This document shows, in pieces, positions 51,817 through 60,692 of a stretch of DNA of 64,000 nt. Position numbers and translations under genes: made by a program. Within the stretch, counting starts at the first letter, position 1. Each line of letters begins with the position of its first letter. Below the pieces are notes generated by a model. It ran no database searches. It saw only the letters and a program-made list of their open reading frames with translations, and was not told where the DNA came from. Origin of the DNA: Clostridia bacterium (GTDB taxonomy: Bacteria > Bacillota > Clostridia > Oscillospirales > CAG-272); the NCBI GenBank assembly GCA_017447775.1, contig JAFSMU010000026.1, positions 36,377 to 100,376 on the forward strand, written 5' to 3'.

Positions 51817-54800
51817 TGGATTTATCAATACTTGACAACGTCATTATCGGTAGAGTGGATCCACGCATCTACGCTTTTACAACAAATACTGTCCCAAATT
51901 ATCTTAAGGTCGGAGATACTTATCGTCCTGTTTCAGTAAGATTGCAGGAATGGAGAGAGCATTTCCCGGATTTACAAAAAGAATATGAAAGAATTGCGAA
52001 AGTAGATGATGGCACATACTTCCGCGATTTTGCCATACATTACTTTCTTGAGCAAGAAAAGAGAAAAGCTCGTTTGCAGCAAACGGATCTTCGTTCGGGA
52101 ATTTACTATTCCAAAGAGTTTTTCAAGGAAACAACGGTACAAGACGTTGAAGAAGCGGTTGACGATATTTTGCGCGATTACAACGAAAAAGGCGGGAAAT
52201 ATCAGTTTTATGATGCTGAAACGCGGTTGCCTGAGACATATACTTATGACAGAACGGAAACATACGATCCGCGTCCTAATCAAGATATGACAATAAAGCG
52301 TTTCAAAAAAGCGATCGATACCGGAAGGACAAATCTTCTGATGTATGCCGTTATGCGCTTCGGAAAGTCATTCACATCAATGTGTTGTGCGGTCGAGATG
52401 AGCGCCAATATCGTTGCTGTTGTTTCCGCAAAAGCAGATGTAAAAGAAGAATGGAAAAAAACGGTTGAAAGCCATGTCAAATTCGTTGATTACACATTTT
52501 TGACTGCTGATGATCTTGCCTCGGATGAATCGGCAATCTGCAGAATTATTAACGGCGGAAAGAAAGTGGTCGTATTCCTGACGCTACAGGATTTGCAAGG
52601 CGAAACGATCAAAGACAAACATAGAGAGGTTTTCGGAAATATTATCGATCTTCTGATTGTTGACGAAACCCATTTCGGCGCCCGTGCTGAAAAGTACGGA
52701 CAAGTTCTGCGTACCACAGGATACGAAAAGGATGTGAAGAATAAAAAAGACGAAGAGGATTATGTTGAATCTGCAGAAGCGGATGAACAAATCAAAGTGC
52801 TTGATGCGCGTATAAAACTGCACCTTTCTGGCACGCCTTATCGTATTCTTATGGGCAGCGAATTTACAAAGGAAGATATCATAGCGTTTTATCAATTTAC
52901 CGATATAGTAAAAGATCAGGAAAAGTGGATCAAAGATAATAACGATGAAGACGAGCCGGAGGAAGAGTGGAAGAACCCGTATTACGGTTTTCCGCAGATG
53001 ATTCGTTTTGCATTCAATCCGAACGAATCGTCCCGTCAACGGCTTAAAGAGTTACGCGAAAGTGGGATATCTTATGCCTTTTCAGCACTGTTGAAACCCC
53101 AGTCGGTCAAAAAATCCGATGACGGAAAACACAAGAAATTCGTATTTGAACAAGAGATTTTAGATTTGCTTGAAGTCATTGACGGAAGTAAAGACGATGC
53201 TGAGCTTCTTGGCTTTTTGGATTATGATCGCATCAAAACCGGCAACATGTGCCGCCATATCGTTATGGTTCTGCCGTACTGCGCTTCTTGCGACGCAATG
53301 GAAGATCTGATCCGCGCAAATACAGGTAGATTCAGAAACCTTAACGACTATGAAATCATTAATATTTCCGGTGTTGATAAGCCAAACGAATATCGCTCTT
53401 CTGCCGATATAAAAGGCAAAATTCGCCAATGTGAAGCCGAAGGCAAAAAAACCATCACCCTCACCGTAAATCGTATGTTGACCGGCAGCACGGTGGAAGA
53501 ATGGGATACTATGCTCTTTTTGAAGGATACAGCTTCTCCGCAGGAATATGATCAGGCGGTTTTCCGTTTACAGAATCAATATGTCAAAAAATATGTGGAC
53601 AAAGACGGAAATACAATCAAATACAATATGAAGCCGCAAACGCTTCTTGTTGATTTTATGCCCGGCAGAATGTTCTCGATGCAGGAACAAAAATCTCAAA
53701 TATATAACGTCAACGTTGACGAAGCCGGGAACAGCCGTCTTGAAGAACGTATTATGGAAGAACTGCGTATTTCTCCAATTATCGTTATGAATAGCGATAA
53801 AATGGAACAGGTCAAAGCTTCTGATATTCTTCAGGCGGTCAGTGAATATTCAAAGACTCGCGGCGTTGCAGAGGAAACAGCTGAAATCCCGGTTGATTTA
53901 TCGCTTATGAAAATAGACGCCATCCGTGTTGCCATCGAGAATGAAAACGAACTCGGGTCAAAGCAGGGATTTACAACAAAAGCGCACGATGGTGATGATG
54001 ACGGTTCAGAAATGGACACTTCTACCGATACCGGAAGAACAGGTGAAGAATCGGATAACGGCGGTCATGATGAAGATATTGACACAGGCCCTCAAAACGA
54101 TCAAGCGGACGAGAATAGAAAAGACCCGATCAAACAATTCAGGTCTTACTATGCTCGCATATTGTTCTTTGCCTTTTTAACAAAAGATGTTGTCATTTCA
54201 CTTGAGGATATAATTGCAAAAATCGATTTTGATGATAATAAGCGCGTTGCACGTCATATCGGAATTACAAAGCCTGTTTTGGGAGCAATCCTCGGTGGAA
54301 TAAATAAGTTTATCCTTCGTGATTTGGATTACAAGATTCAAAATCTTAACCATCTATCCCACGATGGCACCGTCGATCCAATCGAACGAGCAAATGTAGC
54401 CGTCAGAAAGTTCGGCAAGCTCGGCGAATCGGAAGTTATCACGCCGAAAAAGATTTGCGATGATATGGTTGCTTTGATCCCTGATGACGCTTTTACAACC
54501 GCTGTTGCAAACGGTCACAAGGTTCTTGACATAGCCGGAAAAGCCGGAGAATTTGCATTGGCGATCTATGAGCGGATGAGACGACTCGGTATTGAAGACG
54601 CTAATATTAAAAATGCAATTTATACGATTCCGACTTCCGGTATCACTTATGAGTTTACAAGGATGATATATGAGATCCTCGGATTAAATGTTCACAATCT
54701 TGCTTTACCAGAAAAAATAACATCATATAAGTTGCTTGAACTTAAAGATCATAGTGACAAAGTTGATTATGAGCGAATCGCCGCCATACTTACACAGAAG

Positions 54801-55889
54801 AAACCTTTTGATGAAATTAAGCTGAGCGACACCGTCGCAGAAGGAGATGAGAAAATGAATTTCGATGTTGTGGTAGGAAATCCGCCGTATCAGAAGGAGG
54901 CGCCCGGTACAAGTACAAGCGATAAACCAATATTCCATCTTTTTATGGATGCTGCCTTCAGTATTGCTCCTATTGTTGAGTTAATTGTTCCTGCACGTTT
55001 TCTGTCAAACGCAGGCGCTACGCCAAAAGAGTGGAACGAAAGGATGTTAAACGACGAACATTTTAAAGTGTTAAAATATGAGCCTAATAGTCAAGATGTA
55101 TTTCCGGCGGCACTTATTCCAGGAGGAATTGCAATCACTTATCGAGACAACAATCAAGTATTTGGTGCAATAGGAAGTTTCGTACAATTTCCTGAATTGT
55201 CAACTATAAATGAAAAGGTTTGGAAAATAGAATCTGTATCATTGAACACCATTATGCATTCGCAAAATAAATTTGATCTCGGTACGCTTTATTATGATTA
55301 TCCAGAAATGAAGGAGCATATTGGTAGCAACGGAAAAGATAAGCGCTTTCGTCAGATTGTTATGGAGCGTTTTCCTAAGATATTTGTCGAAAATGGCAAT
55401 AAAGATTATTATCGCGTATTGGGCTTGATAAAAAAACATCGCGAATACAGATATATAAAAAAGAAGTATGTTGAAGCGGAGAATTGGATTAATTATTTCA
55501 AAGTGTTCATTCCGTTTTCTAATGGTGCTTCTGGCACATTGGGTGAAAAAGCCGCGCGCCTTATAAGCAAACCGGTAATTGGTTATCCTGGAGACTGTAT
55601 CACTCAAACTTTTATATCTGTAGGATGCTTTGATTCAGAAGAAGAGGCTTTGCATTTGTTAAAGTATGTTAAGTCGAAATTTGCAAGAATCATGTTGGGC
55701 ATTCTAAAAGTAACTCAAGGCAATAAAGCTGAAACATGGGAATATGTTCCAACGCAGGATTTCACGAGTCATTCTGATATTGACTGGTCAAAAACAATTT
55801 CTGATATTGATAAGCAGTTATACTCAAAGTATGGTCTGACGCCTGAGGAAATAGCGTTTATCGAAGCAAAAGTTGAACCGATGGAGTAA
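51816..55889 (+). CDS. Single-chain GIY-YIG-like nuclease, SF2 helicase and N6-adenine methylase
   Basis: The protein has 1357 residues. Residues 12-55 (GRVDPRIYAFTTNTVPNYL, then KVGDTYRPVSVRLQEW) match the GIY-YIG/T5orf172 pattern. An SF2 motor follows: motif I VMRFGKSFTS (179-188), DETH (283-286), LSGTP (338-342) and a motif VI-like QAVFRLQNQ (580-588). An acidic linker spans ~725-770. The methylase part has 'ESEVITPKKICDDMV' (871-885), motif I variant LDIAGKAGEFA (904-914) and motif IV NPPY (1022-1025). The last ~300 residues are the probable target-recognition domain. The layout parallels Type ISP restriction enzymes, but the nuclease differs (they use an Mrr-like domain). AT content rises from about 54,900 onward, in the recognition part. 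Confidence 0.82.
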   Translation: MDLSILDNVIIGRVDPRIYAFTTNTVPNYLKVGDTYRPVSVRLQEWREHFPDLQKEYERIAKVDDGTYFRDFAIHYFLEQEKRKARLQQTDLRSGIYYSKEFFKETTVQDVEEAVDDILRDYNEKGGKYQFYDAETRLPETYTYDRTETYDPRPNQDMTIKRFKKAIDTGRTNLLMYAVMRFGKSFTSMCCAVEMSANIVAVVSAKADVKEEWKKTVESHVKFVDYTFLTADDLASDESAICRIINGGKKVVVFLTLQDLQGETIKDKHREVFGNIIDLLIVDETHFGARAEKYGQVLRTTGYEKDVKNKKDEEDYVESAEADEQIKVLDARIKLHLSGTPYRILMGSEFTKEDIIAFYQFTDIVKDQEKWIKDNNDEDEPEEEWKNPYYGFPQMIRFAFNPNESSRQRLKELRESGISYAFSALLKPQSVKKSDDGKHKKFVFEQEILDLLEVIDGSKDDAELLGFLDYDRIKTGNMCRHIVMVLPYCASCDAMEDLIRANTGRFRNLNDYEIINISGVDKPNEYRSSADIKGKIRQCEAEGKKTITLTVNRMLTGSTVEEWDTMLFLKDTASPQEYDQAVFRLQNQYVKKYVDKDGNTIKYNMKPQTLLVDFMPGRMFSMQEQKSQIYNVNVDEAGNSRLEERIMEELRISPIIVMNSDKMEQVKASDILQAVSEYSKTRGVAEETAEIPVDLSLMKIDAIRVAIENENELGSKQGFTTKAHDGDDDGSEMDTSTDTGRTGEESDNGGHDEDIDTGPQNDQADENRKDPIKQFRSYYARILFFAFLTKDVVISLEDIIAKIDFDDNKRVARHIGITKPVLGAILGGINKFILRDLDYKIQNLNHLSHDGTVDPIERANVAVRKFGKLGESEVITPKKICDDMVALIPDDAFTTAVANGHKVLDIAGKAGEFALAIYERMRRLGIEDANIKNAIYTIPTSGITYEFTRMIYEILGLNVHNLALPEKITSYKLLELKDHSDKVDYERIAAILTQKKPFDEIKLSDTVAEGDEKMNFDVVVGNPPYQKEAPGTSTSDKPIFHLFMDAAFSIAPIVELIVPARFLSNAGATPKEWNERMLNDEHFKVLKYEPNSQDVFPAALIPGGIAITYRDNNQVFGAIGSFVQFPELSTINEKVWKIESVSLNTIMHSQNKFDLGTLYYDYPEMKEHIGSNGKDKRFRQIVMERFPKIFVENGNKDYYRVLGLIKKHREYRYIKKKYVEAENWINYFKVFIPFSNGASGTLGEKAARLISKPVIGYPGDCITQTFISVGCFDSEEEALHLLKYVKSKFARIMLGILKVTQGNKAETWEYVPTQDFTSHSDIDWSKTISDIDKQLYSKYGLTPEEIAFIEAKVEPME

Positions 55890-55897
55890 ATTGCGGA

Positions 55898-58261
55898 GTG
55901 AAAGTAAAAGTTGACGACTATTTTAACAATGGAATCATTGAGATGGCGCGGATTGGACAGAACATTGTACAGAGAAGCGTTATTTCAGAAAAAGATTATG
56001 CGCATCTGACTGATAAATTGGCCGAAGTGGAGCCTAAGCTAAAGTCTGAAATAGCTGAATTAATCAAGATAATTTGCGATAAGGTTATAAAATGTGATCC
56101 GCTCCAGTTGCTGAATTATTCACAAATGATGTTCCAAGCCTCAATTTTGGGCACATCCTCAGAGTTTCAACTTTTGGGGCTGGAAAACATGGCTGTGGCA
56201 AGAGCCACAGAATACATTCAAAGTATTTTTGTATCACATGAAAAAAGGACCCCGGATGCTATTGATGATCCCATAGAGTTATTTTTTGATATTAGCAAAA
56301 ATATAGAAGAATTATATCAACTAATACATCAGTATTATTTGGTCATTGGAGCAAAATACAAAAAAGAACACATTGTTGATGACAACCTGATTAGCGAAAT
56401 GATTGAAGCGCAGATGGCATATTCGGTGAGAGGACAAAGATATCAAATCTTTGAACTCGACTATTATCGCGGACTGCTTAGCGCCCATAATGACGTTTTT
56501 CAAAAACTTTTTTGCATTTCTGCAAACGAAATAATAGAAGGCATCAGAAAATTGCAGTATGCTTTGACACAAGGCAGGATAGACCCTCTGAATGAATTAA
56601 AAAAAATGTGTGAGTCTTTGGAGGATTTAGACGAAAATGACGCTATTCGTATTATTGAAGAGCAACGAGAAAAAGGGCAAGAACTAATATCAAAATCTTT
56701 AGGAATTGAATTAAATGATGTTTGTAGTATAACTGGATGGAACAAGGAATTTGTTGAAGCGCTCTCCTATGGATTAGGTGATTGCTCTGGTTTTTTTAAT
56801 GACAGCGATTATTCCGGTTGGCCTATTGTGGATTTGCCTGTTCAAAAGAGACCATTCATAAAAATTGATGGGAATTACTATTGCTTCGACTATTATTCTT
56901 TTTCAGATAATTTTTATAGAGCGATTCAAAAAGCTGTTTCAAGCAGAGATAGCGGATATAACTGGAGCAAAGTCCAACAATATGCAAGCGAAACAATGGC
57001 AGCAGATGTTTTTCAAAAACTACTTCCGGGATGTATTGTATATAAAAACAACTTATATCCTCGGAGCAACTCTTTGAAACAATTATGTGAAAATGATCTT
57101 ATCGTTCAATACTATGATGTCCTTATCATAGTTGAAATTAAAGCCGGTTCATTTGTTTTCACCTCACCTTTGCTTGATTTTGATCAGCATATTAAATCAT
57201 ATAAAAACTTAATAGAAAACCCGGAAAATCAATGCCAACGAACATATGATTACTTGATATCAAAAAAAGATGCATCCTTGTATAACGAGGATAAAAGCCA
57301 GAAAGCAAGCATTGATATGTCTGCTATCGCAGATGTTTATTTGATCTCAGTCACCGTTGATAATATAAACACATTTGCTGCAAGAGCAGAAAAGCTCAGT
57401 TTTATAAATTCAAATTGCAAGGCAATAAGTATATCGATTGATGATTTGATGGTATATCAAGATTATTTTGAATCTCCTTTATATTTCTTGCATTACCTGA
57501 AAAACCGTAGAGAGGCTACAACGGTAAACAATCTTGTTCCTACCGATGAGTTGGATCATTTGGGAATGTATATAAACCACAATTGTTATTACATATATTT
57601 TAATGATGCTCAAACAGACAGAATTAATCCGATTGGTTATCGCGAGGATTTAGATATTTACTATAATCAGAAATATCATCCACAATTATCGCCTGTAAAA
57701 CCCGTTCAGCCAATTCCGGATCTCTTTAAGAAGATGATTTCCTTTTTAGACGGGTCTACAAAAGATAATAAAATCAGGATATCAAACTATTTGTTGGATT
57801 TTTCAAAAGAAGCAAAGGATTCCTTTTCCAGTCAAGTAGAACAAGTATTTGAACACCAAAAGGCGACTAAAAGAATAAGAACAATAACTACCACTGGAAA
57901 AGGAAAGGATGATTTATGTTATTCTTGCTTTGTTTCTCAGCCAGGAATTAAAATGGTTTCTGATTCAGAGAAACAGGACTATATTTGGTCAAATATGCTG
58001 TGGAATAACGAAGAAAACCGTACCCTTATAGTTTTAGAATTTGATGATAATAAAAATCTATTGGACATACAAACAACATTCTATGGTTACGACGATATCC
58101 CCGTTGAGCGGAGAGACGAATTACTCCTTCAAGGAGAACAGCGCGCAAAAGAAAGGTTTAGCCGCTATGTCGCAGAACATGGCAAAAAAATTGGTAGAAA
58201 CGAGCCTTGCCCATGTGGCAGCGGAAAAAAATACAAAAAGTGTTGCGGTAGCAATAAATAA
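55898..58261 (+). CDS. PD-(D/E)XK nuclease-like protein with SEC-C zinc tail
   Basis: The protein has 787 residues. The N-terminal ~290 residues are helical and unassigned. Residues 360-440 resemble a restriction/NERD-type nuclease: 'ASETMAADVFQKLLPG', then END (398-400) and EIK (413-415) on adjacent strands, the classical D...ExK arrangement. The last 20 residues are a SEC-C motif (RNEPCPCGSGKKYKKCCG, 767-784), a zinc-binding adaptor. The start is GTG eight bases behind the previous stop, with GGAG (55883-55886) as the only ribosome site. It is the effector candidate that makes this more than a plain restriction-modification locus. Confidence 0.75.
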   Translation: MKVKVDDYFNNGIIEMARIGQNIVQRSVISEKDYAHLTDKLAEVEPKLKSEIAELIKIICDKVIKCDPLQLLNYSQMMFQASILGTSSEFQLLGLENMAVARATEYIQSIFVSHEKRTPDAIDDPIELFFDISKNIEELYQLIHQYYLVIGAKYKKEHIVDDNLISEMIEAQMAYSVRGQRYQIFELDYYRGLLSAHNDVFQKLFCISANEIIEGIRKLQYALTQGRIDPLNELKKMCESLEDLDENDAIRIIEEQREKGQELISKSLGIELNDVCSITGWNKEFVEALSYGLGDCSGFFNDSDYSGWPIVDLPVQKRPFIKIDGNYYCFDYYSFSDNFYRAIQKAVSSRDSGYNWSKVQQYASETMAADVFQKLLPGCIVYKNNLYPRSNSLKQLCENDLIVQYYDVLIIVEIKAGSFVFTSPLLDFDQHIKSYKNLIENPENQCQRTYDYLISKKDASLYNEDKSQKASIDMSAIADVYLISVTVDNINTFAARAEKLSFINSNCKAISISIDDLMVYQDYFESPLYFLHYLKNRREATTVNNLVPTDELDHLGMYINHNCYYIYFNDAQTDRINPIGYREDLDIYYNQKYHPQLSPVKPVQPIPDLFKKMISFLDGSTKDNKIRISNYLLDFSKEAKDSFSSQVEQVFEHQKATKRIRTITTTGKGKDDLCYSCFVSQPGIKMVSDSEKQDYIWSNMLWNNEENRTLIVLEFDDNKNLLDIQTTFYGYDDIPVERRDELLLQGEQRAKERFSRYVAEHGKKIGRNEPCPCGSGKKYKKCCGSNK

Positions 58262-58285
58262 ACCTGGTGAAAGAAAATGGAATGC

Positions 58286-58387
58286 ATGAGTAATAACAAA
58301 ATCAATACCAGGGATACAACTCTCAACAACGATCCCTTCGAGGAATATCAGCGCGAATCCGATCCGTCGAAACGCGAGCGGAGTTGA
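58286..58387 (+). pseudogene. Remnant of a Fic-family gene (antitoxin VbhA-like N-terminus)
   Basis: A 33-codon frame reads MSNNKINTRDTTLNNDPFEE and ends YQRESDPSKRERS. From memory, clostridial Fic proteins with an antitoxin VbhA-type N-terminus start in this way and continue 'AYAW...'. Here a stop follows at once and no Fic domain is present. No clear ribosome site precedes it. It is best read as the stump of a lost gene. Confidence 0.5.
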
Positions 58388-58428
58388 GTTTAGCGTTCTG
58401 CTAATTAATATAAAATAGAGGTTTAATT

Positions 58429-59472
58429 ATGGAAAACACATTAAGAGGGTGCCCTGTATGCAGAAGCAAGGCGTCGTGTTTCTCGGAATATCAGCACGAT
58501 AGTGTTTTTTATGATTGTCCGGTTTGTGGAAGATACGAGCTTACATTAAACGGATTCCGCATTCAGCACAACAATCATCTTGCACCATATCTATACTACA
58601 ATCGTTTTAAAAATGGATTGTCGCATCCAGAATATCGTTATCACACGACAATGGGAAAAGAACTGTGTGATACGTATAAAAATGACTTTGAAAAAGGTGA
58701 CACCACAAATGGGCACCCCGTACATATGGATGATGATGTGGTTAACAATTGGTATCCTAAGTCATTTTCAGAACGTATAGATAGCATCCTTATTCGTGTT
58801 TCTTCGCTTGCAAAGCATATTGGTCACCCAGTGAAATTTGATAATCAAGAAATGCTTAGTCTGCTTTTTGTTGACAGAAAAGAATTGCCAGATGATTCTG
58901 ATTTTCCTCATAAAGACAGTTATGAATGGAGGGAGGATAAGGATTGTTTATTAGAAGCGGATTATGTGTTGGATTACTTAAAAGAAAGAGGATATGTAAA
59001 AGATTATTTGCACTTGCGTTCTGAAACGGGAGTAGAGTTAACATTGACTCCAAAAGGATATGCTCGTGTCGATGAACTTCAAAAAAACACATCTTATGGA
59101 CGCAATGCTTTAGTGGCAATGAAGTTTGGCGAAGACACTCTTACCCTGCGCGAAGCAATTCGGAAAGGAATTACCGATGCTGGATACAATGCTGTTTTCA
59201 TCGATGAAGTCGAGCACATCGATTTCATAACACCTGAATTGCTGAAATATATTCAAGAGAGCAAATTCGTTGTAGTTGATCTTACTCATCAGAACAATGG
59301 GGCATATTTTGAAGAAGGATACGCTATGGGACTGGGAAAGCCAGTTATTCAGTTATGTCAAGATGGCATAAGACTTCATTTCGACATAGCTCAAAAGAAC
59401 ACAATAATGTGGAAGACTGAATGTGATATTCCTCAAAGGTTGACTAATAGAATTAAGGCTACTATTGATTGA
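58429..59472 (+). CDS. Zinc-ribbon protein with nucleoside deoxyribosyltransferase-like domain
   Basis: The protein has 347 residues. The N-terminus is a four-cysteine zinc ribbon (Cys8, Cys11, Cys30, Cys33). Residues ~175-218 look like a winged helix (ADYVLDYLKERGYV...LTPKGYARVDEL). Residues 226-310 match the NDT/TIR-related Rossmann-like fold: 'NALVAMKFGED', then 'FVVVDLTHQNNGAYFEEGYAMGLGKPVI', with Glu295/Glu296 in the place of the catalytic glutamate. Such domains cleave N-glycosidic bonds or bind nucleotides and recur in phage-defence proteins. GAGG lies eight bases upstream of the ATG. It may act as sensor or effector in the island. Confidence 0.72.
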   Translation: MENTLRGCPVCRSKASCFSEYQHDSVFYDCPVCGRYELTLNGFRIQHNNHLAPYLYYNRFKNGLSHPEYRYHTTMGKELCDTYKNDFEKGDTTNGHPVHMDDDVVNNWYPKSFSERIDSILIRVSSLAKHIGHPVKFDNQEMLSLLFVDRKELPDDSDFPHKDSYEWREDKDCLLEADYVLDYLKERGYVKDYLHLRSETGVELTLTPKGYARVDELQKNTSYGRNALVAMKFGEDTLTLREAIRKGITDAGYNAVFIDEVEHIDFITPELLKYIQESKFVVVDLTHQNNGAYFEEGYAMGLGKPVIQLCQDGIRLHFDIAQKNTIMWKTECDIPQRLTNRIKATID

Positions 59473-59475
59473 TCT

Positions 59476-59857
59476 CATTTTCATCGCATTACAAAATGCC
59501 CGTCGCCGTTATATGTATCGCGACAATAGTCTGCGATGAAAATTGTGGCGATGGGTATCCCGGACCTTTTCGCGCTGTGAAGGCGACGACGGAGCGTAAG
59601 CGTCGTTGCCGCGTTCACACAAATTTAGGCGCGAAAAAGGTCAGCGCTCCCCGTTACGCGTTGATTTATCAACGAGTAAAGGGGGAGCGGTATGGTTGCA
59701 AATAGTAACTACACATCCTGGGGGAACGTGCAGCCGGGGCGTCGGGCGTCGCGGGCGGGTGACGACGACCGACTGGAAGACAGATTTTGGACAGGTTTTA
59801 TACCGACAAACACAACGCGGGCGGCATCTACTTTCGATGCCGCCCGCGCGATTTTTT
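59476..59857 (+). ncRNA. Candidate structured non-coding RNA behind the defence genes
   Basis: This GC-rich segment in AT-rich surroundings is a chain of strong folds. TTTTCATCGCA (59478-59488) is complementary to 59532-59542, while CCCGTCGCC (59499-59507) pairs with GGCGATGGG (59547-59555), which together form a pseudoknot. 59563-59575 pairs with 59629-59642, enclosing GGCGACGACG/CGTCGTTGCC. CGCTCCCC (59645-59652) pairs with 59682-59689, enclosing CGTTGAT/ATCAACG. A GTCGG-CGTCG hairpin spans 59741-59773. A 13-bp terminator ends it. I see no protein family in any frame and no clear promoter; it might be processed from the island transcript. The family is unknown. Confidence 0.55.
59816..59857 (+). 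terminator. Strong terminator ending the island
   Basis: CGCGGGCGGCATC (59816-59828) pairs with GATGCCGCCCGCG (59836-59848), followed by CGATTTTTT. Confidence 0.88.
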
Positions 59858-59890
59858 GGGATGTGCTTGTTTGTATAGTATTCTGTCTCT

Positions 59891-60112
59891 TTATAGATTT
59901 ATCTCAATGCTGTATATATATCTACACTTGCAAACAATAACGGTTCTTTGACCGTGTTCGGTTAGTGTAACGGTAGGAGCCGAAAGGCATTTGGGACAAA
60001 TTGTTGATACTTTGCCCGTGTTCATCATCTCGCCAAGCGCCTTGTTTGCCAGCGCGCTTGATTCGGGCGTTCGTTCCGGGAGTGGATTGTTGATATCCGA
60101 AAAGACGTTCAT
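59891..60112 (-). CDS. Small zinc-finger-like protein
   Basis: The protein has 73 residues. 'ICPKCLSAPTVTLTEHGQRTVIVCKC' gives two CxxC/CxC knuckles, probably one zinc site. AAGGAGA six bases before the ATG is a strong ribosome site, and the N-terminus is Pro/Ser-rich. I do not recognise the family. It is convergent with the island and probably belongs to the mobile element on its right. Confidence 0.6.
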   Translation of the reverse strand: MNVFSDINNPLPERTPESSALANKALGEMMNTGKVSTICPKCLSAPTVTLTEHGQRTVIVCKCRYIYSIEINL

Positions 60113-60152
60113 TTGAATCTCCTTCTTGCACAGTTCTTAGTCAATTTCCTAA

Positions 60153-60692
60153 TCAATGCTCATCTTTGAATCTCTCGTTATTTGCCACAAGTTCCTCAAA
60201 TGAAACAGGCATAAAGTTATTTATCTCAACACCTGCGTTGAGAACGAGTGGGCGAGATTTCAGCAGCGGCTAAAAGTCAAGGTCGGTGTTGTTGTGTATA
60301 TGCCCGTGAATCATATACCACTTCGTTTCGTGACGGTATGTGAGGAGCGGGTAGTGGCACATCACAAAGTTTTTTCCATTGTCGCTGTATTCGAGAATAC
60401 CGTCAATAGATTCAAAGAAACGGTTCGGATTGAGTTTTGAGAGCCAACCGTGATCAAGGTTGCCGACGATAAGGCGCTTACTCCCGTGGAGCCGCGAAAG
60501 AATGCGCTCGGGATTTTCTTCTGATTTGAAGAACATATCTCCCATGATGAAAACAGTATCGTTATCTCTGACGCGGGCGTTCCACGCGGAGACCATATAC
60601 TCGTTCATTTCGTGAACGTCAGAGAATGGGCGATTACAGAATTTGATAATGTTTTCGTGCCCGAAGTGTGTGTCTGCCGTGAAGTAGATCAT
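60153..60692 (-). pseudogene. Metallophosphoesterase interrupted by an in-frame amber codon
   Basis: The reading frame spans 180 codons. Residues 1-140 contain a calcineurin-like phosphoesterase: DTHFGHENI, GDMFF, VGNLDHG (normally GNHD), MCHYP and IHGHIHNNTD. A TAG then follows LDF (60270-60272), and the same frame continues for 38 codons with typical family sequence (ending 'NNFMPVSFEELVANNERF') to a TGA. Family members normally have Trp at that place, so a single TGG-to-TAG change explains it. All metal-ligand motifs lie before the stop, so a shortened active product is possible. The start overlaps the DUF3232 gene by four bases. Confidence 0.8.

Noticed and set aside
59442..59470. TTGACT-17-TATTGA as a promoter of the structured RNA
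   Set aside because: The -10 matches only half of the consensus and lies inside the end of the preceding gene; not strong enough to list.
59692..59940. 82-codon frame with GGGGGAG five bases before its ATG, ending in a hydrophobic stretch
   Set aside because: The ribosome site is buried in a hairpin, the frame runs through the 13-bp terminator, and the hydrophobic end is simply the translated T-rich DNA behind it. I kept the RNA interpretation, although a small leader peptide or toxin-like peptide cannot be excluded.
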